A stretch of DNA of 11,587 nucleotides from Clostridia bacterium (GTDB lineage Bacteria > Bacillota > Clostridia > Oscillospirales > QAMX01). Positions within the stretch are counted from its first letter, which is position 1, and each line of letters begins with the position of its first letter. Position numbers and translations under genes: made by a program. A model generated the notes under the pieces. The model was not told where the DNA came from. It was given only the letters and a program-made list of their open reading frames with translations, and did not search any database. The stretch lies in contig JAFYLV010000086.1 of assembly GCA_017556885.1 (NCBI GenBank), forward strand, positions 1 to 11,587, given 5' to 3'. Shown in pieces: positions 5,944 through 11,587 of the stretch.

Positions 5944-7221
5944 TTACAAACTCTTAAGCAGGATAATGGAGTTATCCGGCACGAAAAGTGAATCACCGGG
6001 AACATATTCACCGATCATCTCACCGTTTCGCTCCGCGTCGGTCAATACGACCGCATAGCGTTCTGCACCGCCGGGGATATCGATCCGGATCTCTCCGCCG
6101 TTTCCGTCATATCGGGAGATCATGACGGCGGATCTGCCGTCTTCGCCCTTTGCCGCGATGGCGTATAATCCTTCGCCGTCCGCGGTGACCTCCGTGGCGG
6201 TTCCAAGGCGGTAGAGCACGTTGAAGGCGTGGAGGGCGTAATAGGATTTTCTCGGCCGCAGGGTGTAGAAATCAAACAGTCCGTTCCAGATACCAGGTTG
6301 GGCATCGTAGTACATGAGCATGTCAATGGGATTGTTTTGTGCACGGATCATGCACGCGGCGGTAAAGGCGGCGCCGCGGTTGCTGCCGATGAATTCAATG
6401 GTGTGGTCGAAGTTCTCCGTCCAGCTTTCCACATAGTTCCACTCGTTACAGATGCTTTCCGTTTCGGTAAAACCGTAGGAATCCAGCATCTCGCGAACCT
6501 TCTGTGAGCGATCCATATCCTCAGGCTGCTGACAGTAGCGGTGCCAGGAGTAGAAATCCAGCGGGAGCTGCCGCCGCTGCATCTCCGCAAGAAATTCCTC
6601 CGACCAGGCGCGCGGCGTTGACATGGCTGGTCCGCCGATCTTCAGATGGGGGAAGCAGGCCTTTAAGTGCCGCGCGGCGATCTCGAAAAAGTCAAAGAAC
6701 TGCTCCTTGGTACCCGTCCAACAGGCGGGGTAGCCGTCCGGCTCGTTCCAGATCTCCCAATAGGTGATCTTATAGTGGAAACCGTCCGCCCAGCCCTCAG
6801 TATAGTGGCGGATGATGTGCTCGCAAATGCGCGCCCACTTTGCAAAATCCTTCGGGGGGTGTACGCGGTATTTCTTTTCCCAGTGCTCGATGGTGCTGCC
6901 AAGGCGGTAAAATACCTCCGTGCCGGCATCATTGATGGTGGCGAGATATTGATCCGTTACGGCAAAGTCGTAGGAGGCGGGGTCGTTTTCATCGGCATCA
7001 AAATTGGGGAAAACGGCATCCACATCCACCGTATTCTCACCGCCGTAGCCGTGGTTCAGGGTGGAATCGTGGGTACGTGCATAGGGAATACCGGCTTCTA
7101 CCCATTCGGGGAAATTCTGCCGGCACTGCACCGACATAGAACGGATAGGGCCGTTATTGACGGCGTGCATGGGCTTTACAGGGCCGCGGGTGGCGGCGAG
7201 ATCAACAAAAATTCGTTCCAT
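5944..7221 (-). CDS. GH39-like glycoside hydrolase, paralog 1 (last gene of the array)
   Basis: A 425-residue retaining glycosidase of the clan GH-A type. Acid/base E160 sits in TYWEIWNEPDG and the likely nucleophile is E260 in ICNEWNY. Other shared marks are MHAVNN (18–23), YARTHDS (47–53), EVFYRLG (102–108), HIIRHYTEGWADGFHYK (135–151) and DMLMYYD (300–306). The barrel runs to about residue 340, and a short C-terminal beta-rich part ending NSIILLKSL follows. At 425 residues it is shorter than the roughly 500 of classical GH39 beta-xylosidases. GH39 activities include beta-xylosidase and others, so the substrate cannot be named. No signal peptide is present. The ATG at 7221 has AAGGAG (7236–7231) 9 bp before it, and that site is made of the last two codons of the preceding paralog, suggesting translational coupling. 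The gap between the two genes is 6 bp. Confidence 0.85.
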   Translation of the reverse strand: MERIFVDLAATRGPVKPMHAVNNGPIRSMSVQCRQNFPEWVEAGIPYARTHDSTLNHGYGGENTVDVDAVFPNFDADENDPASYDFAVTDQYLATINDAGTEVFYRLGSTIEHWEKKYRVHPPKDFAKWARICEHIIRHYTEGWADGFHYKITYWEIWNEPDGYPACWTGTKEQFFDFFEIAARHLKACFPHLKIGGPAMSTPRAWSEEFLAEMQRRQLPLDFYSWHRYCQQPEDMDRSQKVREMLDSYGFTETESICNEWNYVESWTENFDHTIEFIGSNRGAAFTAACMIRAQNNPIDMLMYYDAQPGIWNGLFDFYTLRPRKSYYALHAFNVLYRLGTATEVTADGEGLYAIAAKGEDGRSAVMISRYDGNGGEIRIDIPGGAERYAVVLTDAERNGEMIGEYVPGDSLFVPDNSIILLKSL

Positions 7222-7227
7222 TTTTGG

Positions 7228-8511
7228 TTACTCCTTGATCCCGCGAAGCAGTACTGTGGACATGGCGGGAAGATAAATGCTCTTTCCGGGGCGGAAGTGG
7301 CCGATGACTTCGGCATCGTAATTCTCCGAGAGGAGAATGATCTCATAGCGCGCGGTTCCGCCGACGGCCTCAAAGGTGAACTCGCGGCTTTCTTCGCTGA
7401 AATTGGTTGCCATCAGGGCGCAGCCGTCCTCGCCCTTTGCGGCGACGGCATACAGTCCCTCGCTTGTCTCCACCGGGCAGGCGGTGCCGAGGCGGTAGAG
7501 AACGTTGAACATGTAGAAGGGATAATAGCCCTTGAGTTTGCGGTAGGTGTAGAAATCAAACAGTCCGTTGAATTCACAGGGGCGCAGGTCGTAATACATG
7601 AGCATATCGATGGGGGAGTACTGCGACCAAAGCATGACGGCGGCGCTGAAGGCCGATCCGCGCAGGCCGTGAATGGCATCCATGGAGCGAATATATTCCT
7701 CGCCGCTCCAGCCTTCGATATAGTTCCACTCGTTGCAGATGTTCTCCACCTCGCCAAAGCCGTTATCCGCAAGCAGATCACGGATAAATTCGGCACGTTC
7801 GATGAATTTCTGCATATCCGGTGCATAAACGTGCCAGGAGAAGAAATCCAGCGGACAGTTTTGCTCCTTAAGGTAGGTCAGCATACGGAGTGGCCAGATG
7901 CGGCTGCTGGAAAGAGCCGGTCCGCCAAACTTCAGATGGGGGAAGCAGGCCTTGAGATGCTTTGCGGCGACGGCAAAGAACGCAAAGAATTCCTCCCGGG
8001 TGCCGGCCCAGGTCTCGTCGTTCATATCCGGCTCGTTCCAGATCTCCCAGTAGGTGATCTTGTAATGGAAGCCGTCCGCCCAGCCTTCGGTATAGTGGCG
8101 GATGATGTGCTCCGCAATACGAGCCCATTTTGCATAATCCTTCGGGGGCAGAGTGCCGTAATGGCGGGGCCAGTGCTCGATCTTGGTGCCAAGACGGTAA
8201 AACACCTCCGTTCCGGAGGAAACGGTGTCCGCCATCAGGGCATCGGTGATGCAGAAATCGTAGGAGGCGGGGTCGGTTTCATCGGCATCAAAATCCGGGA
8301 AGATAAAGTGCACGTCCACCGCGTGCTCGCCGCCGTATTTTCCGGAAAGGGCGGCATCGTGGTTGCGGGCATAGGGGAAACCGGCGGCGCAGTAATCCTC
8401 AAAGTTTCCGATGCGGTTCATCTGGCCGACCTTCAGCGGGCCGTTGTTGACGGCATGCATCGGCTTCACAGGGCCACATTCCGCAGTAAAATCGGCAAAA
8501 ATGCGATCCAT
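7228..8511 (-). CDS. GH39-like glycoside hydrolase, paralog 2
   Basis: 427 residues, with acid/base E160 (WEIWNEPDM) and predicted nucleophile E261 (ICNEWNY). The start is placed at ATG 8511 (MDRIFADF), which matches the N-terminus of the other copies and has GGAGGTGA (8527–8520) 8 bp before it. The GTG four codons upstream would overlap that ribosome site. It differs from its neighbours in the 27–40 loop (KVGQMNRIGNFEDY), in W/R substitutions after the acid/base (ETWAGTREEF where others have CWTGT) and at the C-terminus, which ends LLRGIKE instead of LLKSL or LLRSL. The exchange of C for E/T near residue 167 and the altered loops suggest a different substrate preference (inference). It starts 21 bp after the stop of paralog 3. 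Confidence 0.85.
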   Translation of the reverse strand: MDRIFADFTAECGPVKPMHAVNNGPLKVGQMNRIGNFEDYCAAGFPYARNHDAALSGKYGGEHAVDVHFIFPDFDADETDPASYDFCITDALMADTVSSGTEVFYRLGTKIEHWPRHYGTLPPKDYAKWARIAEHIIRHYTEGWADGFHYKITYWEIWNEPDMNDETWAGTREEFFAFFAVAAKHLKACFPHLKFGGPALSSSRIWPLRMLTYLKEQNCPLDFFSWHVYAPDMQKFIERAEFIRDLLADNGFGEVENICNEWNYIEGWSGEEYIRSMDAIHGLRGSAFSAAVMLWSQYSPIDMLMYYDLRPCEFNGLFDFYTYRKLKGYYPFYMFNVLYRLGTACPVETSEGLYAVAAKGEDGCALMATNFSEESREFTFEAVGGTARYEIILLSENYDAEVIGHFRPGKSIYLPAMSTVLLRGIKE

Positions 8512-8519
8512 TCTGGTTC

Positions 8520-8527
8520 TCACCTCC
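8520..8527 (-). promoter_or_regulatory. Ribosome binding site deciding the start of paralog 2
   Basis: GGAGGTGA on the - strand, 8 bp before ATG 8511. The alternative GTG at 8523 lies within this site and therefore cannot be served by it. Confidence 0.7.
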
Positions 8528-8532
8528 GGAAA

Positions 8533-9825
8533 TTACAGGCTGCGCAGCAGCATAACGCTTTGAGGCGCAAGGGTGAGAGGTTCGCCGGGATGCCACGTGC
8601 CGACAGGCTCACCGCTGTGGGTTTCATCCAGCAGCAAAATTTCGTATTCCGCAGCGGCATTGGAAAGGGAGAGCGCGACCTCGCGGGGGCCTCCGGTTTC
8701 TTCATAATCGTAGTGGCAGAGCATGACGGCGGAATTTCCCTTGCCGTCCTTTGCGGCGGCGGCATAAAGTCCCGCCTCCGGCCGGCTGACGGTCACCGAT
8801 GTGCCAAGCTTGTAGAGCGCATCAAAGAAGCGCAGGGTGTGGAAGGTCGGCAGGGGACGCATGGAGTAGTAGTCAAAAATACCGTTAAAGGTGCAGGGGC
8901 GGGCATCGTAGTACATCAGCATGTCCACCGGCGCGGAATCGCAGGTGAGGATGCAGCCGGCGGCGTAGGCCGCGCCCTTGATGCCGTGGATGGCCTCCAG
9001 GGAATGAACAAACTGATCCGTCCAGTTTTTAACGTAATTCCACTCGTTGCAGATGCTTTCTGCCTCTCCGTAGCCGTTGATATCCATCTGTTCGCGGAAA
9101 TATTCTACCCGCGCAAGCATTTCCTCCGGTGTGCGGCCGTAGCGGTGCCAGGAGAAAAAGTCCATGGGAACGTCGCGGCGGTGCATTTCCGCAAGGAATC
9201 TTGCGGCGTAATCCTTAACGCCGCCAAGGGCGGGGCCGCCGATCTTCAGATGGGGGAAGCAGGCCTTCAGGTGCTTTGCGGCCACCTCAAAGAAGTCCTG
9301 GAACTGCTCTTCCGTGCCCGTCCAGCAGACGGGCGTGTTTTCCGGCTCGTTCCAGATCTCCCAGTAGGTCATTTTGTAGCGGAAACCGTCCGCCCAGCCT
9401 TCGGTGTAGTGACGGATGATGCGCTCTGCGATGCGGGCCCACTTTGCATAGTCCTTCGGGGGATGAACGTGGTATTTCTTCACCCGGTGGTCAATGGACT
9501 GGCCAAGACGGTAGAAAATTTCGGAACCGCACGCGTAGGTATCGGCAATGAGCTTGTCGGTCAGCACGAAATCGTAGGAGGCGGGGTCGGTCTCATCGGC
9601 ATCAAAATCCGGGAAAATACCGGAGATATCAATGACGTGGTTAAATCCGTACTGATAGCAGTGGGAAGCATCGTGGGGGCGGGCATAGGGCGCGCCCATC
9701 TCCGGCCAGATGTCGGAATTTCCCCAGCTCTGGCTGCTCATAGCCTTGATCGGGCAGTTATTGACGGCGTGCAGGGGCTTCACGGCACCCTTTTCCGCCG
9801 AAAAATCAACAAAAATGCGGTCCAT
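8533..9825 (-). CDS. GH39-like glycoside hydrolase, paralog 3
   Basis: 430 residues, with E160 in WEIWNEPEN (the only copy with Glu rather than Asp after NEP) and E261 in ICNEWNY as the predicted catalytic pair. ATG 9825 is preceded by AAAGGAGA (9838–9831), with GGAG 6 bp from the start. The active-site helix and strand region (residues ~130–165) is close at the DNA level to that of paralog 4, including the codons around TYWEIWNEP, while the segment at 55–70 (HCYQYGFNHVIDISGI) is peculiar to this copy. There is no signal peptide and no extra carbohydrate-binding module. The start lies 19 bp after the stop of paralog 4. Confidence 0.85.
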   Translation of the reverse strand: MDRIFVDFSAEKGAVKPLHAVNNCPIKAMSSQSWGNSDIWPEMGAPYARPHDASHCYQYGFNHVIDISGIFPDFDADETDPASYDFVLTDKLIADTYACGSEIFYRLGQSIDHRVKKYHVHPPKDYAKWARIAERIIRHYTEGWADGFRYKMTYWEIWNEPENTPVCWTGTEEQFQDFFEVAAKHLKACFPHLKIGGPALGGVKDYAARFLAEMHRRDVPMDFFSWHRYGRTPEEMLARVEYFREQMDINGYGEAESICNEWNYVKNWTDQFVHSLEAIHGIKGAAYAAGCILTCDSAPVDMLMYYDARPCTFNGIFDYYSMRPLPTFHTLRFFDALYKLGTSVTVSRPEAGLYAAAAKDGKGNSAVMLCHYDYEETGGPREVALSLSNAAAEYEILLLDETHSGEPVGTWHPGEPLTLAPQSVMLLRSL

Positions 9826-9835
9826 AGAGATCTCC

Positions 9836-9851
9836 TTTACAGGTTTACAGG
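9836..9851. repeat. 8-bp tandem duplication at the paralog 4 stop / paralog 3 leader
   Basis: TTTACAGG occurs twice in direct tandem (9836–9843 and 9844–9851, + strand). The two units cover the stop codon of paralog 4 and part of the ribosome site of paralog 3. Confidence 0.75.
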
Positions 9852-11125
9852 CTTTTTAAGAGCACAACGCTCAGGTTGTTCAGACAAAGCGGTTCGCCGG
9901 GATGCCAGGTTCCGATGACCTCGGCGGTGTGATCCTTGTCAAGCAGCGTGACTTCGTAGGCATCCGCGCCGCCGGTGAGGGTGAGCTCGATTTCTTTTTC
10001 GGTAAAATCCGCCTCATGGGCATAAACGGCGAGCATAACGGCGCTCTTCCCGTTTTCATCCTTTGCGGCGGCGGCATATACGTTCGCGCCGTCCACGGAG
10101 AGAGGAACGCTTTGGCCGAGGCGGTAGAGGTGATTGAAGAAGGCCAGAGAATAATAGCCGGGCAGGGGGCGCAAGGTGTAAAAATCAAACAGACCGTTGA
10201 AGCAGCAGGGGCGGGCATCGTAGTACATCAGCATGTCCACCGGCTCGGCATCGCAGGCAAGGATGCAGGCGGCATCAAAGGCGGCGCCCTTGATGGAGAT
10301 CATATCCTCGACGCCCTTGAGGAAGTCGTCGCCGCTCCAGGCATACACGAGATTCCACTCGGTGCAGAGGCTTTCGCTCTTTACAAATCCCTTTGCATCC
10401 AAAAGTCCACGGAAGAAGCGGGTGTATTCCACAAGCGTTTCGGCCCTCTTCCCGTAAAAGTGCCAGGAGAAGAAGTTCGGATACAGATTTTCCGCCTTCA
10501 GGCGATCCAGCAGCGCGGCGGCAAATTCCCGGTTATGGGAAAGGGCGGGGCCGCCGATCTTCAGATGGGGGAAACAGCTCATCAGGTGGCGAAGCGTGAT
10601 AACATAGAGATCCATAAACTGCTCCGGCGTACCGGTCCAGCAAGGTTCGATATCCGGCTCGTTCCAGATCTCCCAGTAGGTCATTTTGTAGCGGAAGCCG
10701 TCCGCCCAGCCTTCGGTGTAATGGCGGATAATATGCTCGCAAATGCGGGCCCACTTTGCGAAATCCTTCGGAGGATGGACATTGTATTTCTTTCTTGCAT
10801 GCTCGATTTTTGCGCCGAGGCGGTAGAAAACTTCGGCTCCGGCCTCATAGGCCGCGGAAACGTTATCGTCAGTTAAAATAAAGTCGTAGCTTGCGGGATC
10901 GGTTTCATCGGCATCAAAATTGGGAAAAATGGCATGCACGTCCACAATGTGTTCACAGTAGAAGGAGGCATCGTGATTGCGGGCATAGGGAAAACCTGCG
11001 GCGGCATAGGCAGGAAGATTGCCGCGGGTCTGGTTGTTGGTAATCCGCACGGGGGAATTGTTAACGGCGTGCAGAGGCTTGACCGGACCGCGGGAGGCGC
11101 TGAAATCAACGGAAATGCGTTCCAT
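9845..11125 (-). CDS. GH39-like glycoside hydrolase, paralog 4
   Basis: 426 residues, with predicted acid/base E156 (WEIWNEPDI) and nucleophile E256 in LCTEWNL. Here Thr replaces the Asn that precedes the nucleophile in the other complete copies, and TEWN or TEFN is also usual in characterised GH39 enzymes. It is four residues shorter than paralog 3 in the loop after HDAS (FYCEHIVDVH), which accounts for the shifted numbering. The start is set at ATG 11125 (MERISVDF), which aligns with the other paralogs and has GGAG (11138–11135) 9 bp upstream. An in-frame ATG at 11140 would add MESVN but lacks a convincing ribosome site and arises inside a local duplication. The gap to the preceding gene's stop is 20 bp. 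Confidence 0.84.
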   Translation of the reverse strand: MERISVDFSASRGPVKPLHAVNNSPVRITNNQTRGNLPAYAAAGFPYARNHDASFYCEHIVDVHAIFPNFDADETDPASYDFILTDDNVSAAYEAGAEVFYRLGAKIEHARKKYNVHPPKDFAKWARICEHIIRHYTEGWADGFRYKMTYWEIWNEPDIEPCWTGTPEQFMDLYVITLRHLMSCFPHLKIGGPALSHNREFAAALLDRLKAENLYPNFFSWHFYGKRAETLVEYTRFFRGLLDAKGFVKSESLCTEWNLVYAWSGDDFLKGVEDMISIKGAAFDAACILACDAEPVDMLMYYDARPCCFNGLFDFYTLRPLPGYYSLAFFNHLYRLGQSVPLSVDGANVYAAAAKDENGKSAVMLAVYAHEADFTEKEIELTLTGGADAYEVTLLDKDHTAEVIGTWHPGEPLCLNNLSVVLLKSL

Positions 11126-11154
11126 ATTTACAGACTCCATATCTTTTACAGACT
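11120..11154. repeat. Imperfect tandem duplication at the paralog 5 stop / paralog 4 start
   Basis: The + strand carries TTTACAGACT twice (11127–11136 and 11145–11154), each preceded by TCCATAT (11121–11127 and 11136–11142). A unit of about 16–19 bp carrying the stop/start junction has been copied, which created the extra in-frame ATG at 11140. Confidence 0.7.
11135..11138 (-). promoter_or_regulatory. Ribosome binding site deciding the start of paralog 4
   Basis: GGAG on the - strand, 9 bp before ATG 11125. It overlaps the alternative upstream ATG at 11140 (ATGGAG), so ribosomes positioned here would use the downstream start. Confidence 0.6.
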
Positions 11155-11587
11155 TTTTAAGAGAATTACGCTCATATTTTCGGCAGAGATGGTCTCACCG
11201 GGATGCCAGATGCCGACGGAAACGTTGTCGTGGTTCTCGTCCAGCAGGAAAATCTCATAGGCATCCGCGCCGCCGGAAAGGGACAGCGCGATCTCCTTGT
11301 GGCCAAGATCCTTTTCAAAGCCGTAGACGGTGAGCATGAGGGCGGAACTGCCATTTTCGTCCTTTGCCGCGGCGGCATAGATGCCGTCACCCTCGTAGGA
11401 TACCTCCACAGAGGTGCCGAGGCGGTAAAGGGTGTTGAACATGGGGAAGGGATAATAGCCCTTGAGGCAGCGGCCGGTGTAATAGTCAAACAGTCCGTTG
11501 AAGGAGCCGGGCTGGGAATCGTAATACATGAGCATGTCCATGGGCTCATGTACGCAGGCCAGCATGCAGCTTGCGGTGAAGGCCGCA
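11146..11587 (-). CDS. GH39-like glycoside hydrolase, paralog 5 (5' end beyond window)
   Basis: About 146 C-terminal residues are visible; the frame is open to the right edge, reading AAFTASCMLACVHEPMDMLMYYD. It aligns with the last third of the complete copies: DMLMYYDSQPGSFNGLFDYYT at the end of the barrel, FNTLYRLGTSVEV, IYAAAAKDENG, then the C-terminal beta-rich part GGADAYEIFLLDENHD, WHPGE and SVILLKSL. Both catalytic glutamates would lie outside the window, so activity cannot be judged. The C-terminal part resembles paralog 4 most (GGADAYE, LLDxxH, GxWHPGE). Its stop is followed 20 bp later by the start of paralog 4. Confidence 0.82.
   Translation of the reverse strand, partial: AAFTASCMLACVHEPMDMLMYYDSQPGSFNGLFDYYTGRCLKGYYPFPMFNTLYRLGTSVEVSYEGDGIYAAAAKDENGSSALMLTVYGFEKDLGHKEIALSLSGGADAYEIFLLDENHDNVSVGIWHPGETISAENMSVILLKSL

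Noticed and set aside
8594..8599. CACGTG as a possible third parS
   Set aside because: Only the central six bases match; the flanks (GATGC and CCGAC) do not resemble parS and the site lies within coding sequence.
6667..9918. A 1083-codon open frame on the + strand running antisense through three glycosidase genes
   Set aside because: Paralogs 1, 2 and 3 are all in the same register on the - strand, and this frame is the in-register complement of their codons. It stays open because TTA, CTA and TCA codons are avoided in these GC-rich genes. Its product shows internal repeats only because the genes on the other strand are paralogs, and the true genes have ribosome sites and catalytic motifs.
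6630..10720. Recurring near-identical blocks as a CRISPR or other repeat array
   Set aside because: The blocks are about 1.3 kb apart and encode conserved catalytic segments of the paralogous glycosidases.
9902..10876. A 324-codon open frame on the + strand antisense to paralog 4
   Set aside because: Another in-register shadow of the real - strand gene, with no family motifs.

Overview
The window most likely comes from a moderately GC-rich low-G+C-lineage Gram-positive (Bacillota, probably class Clostridia, possibly a gut Oscillospirales-type organism). The evidence is the gene order rsmG followed by parA/soj and parB/spo0J, two Bacillus-type parS sites, strong AGGAGG-type ribosome binding sites and the domain make-up of the accessory genes. 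The rsmG–parAB neighbourhood normally lies close to the chromosome replication origin, so this is probably origin-proximal chromosome. The taxonomic placement is inference.

Left part (1–5933, all on + strand): the 3' end of rsmG (16S rRNA methyltransferase) with a hairpin terminator; a stand-alone gene for a protein with two ACT-like domains fused to a metallo-beta-lactamase fold; a strong terminator; and a dense control region of about 190 bp. That region holds two parS sites, an operator-like inverted repeat and an extended -10 promoter. An apparent operon follows: parA, parB, a small membrane-anchored coiled-coil protein, and a membrane-anchored M20 metallopeptidase of the carboxypeptidase S/PM20D1 type. 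A strong bidirectional terminator (5901–5933) separates this operon from the convergent right-hand block.

Right part (5944–11587, all on - strand): five consecutive paralogous genes (four complete, one cut by the window edge). They encode glycosidases of about 425–430 residues that resemble family GH39 of clan GH-A. Each complete copy keeps the WNEP acid/base glutamate and a second glutamate in an EWN motif. None shows a signal peptide, so they probably act in the cytoplasm on imported oligosaccharides or glycosides. Gaps of 6–21 bp and individual ribosome binding sites point to one transcript running toward 5944, whose promoter lies beyond the right edge.

The most unusual items are the tandem glycosidase array, the parS site at the centre of a 34-bp near-perfect palindrome, and the ACT–ACT–metallo-beta-lactamase fusion between rsmG and parA. 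No mobile element, CRISPR array, tRNA or rRNA was seen, and no stretch over 300 bases lacks a gene.
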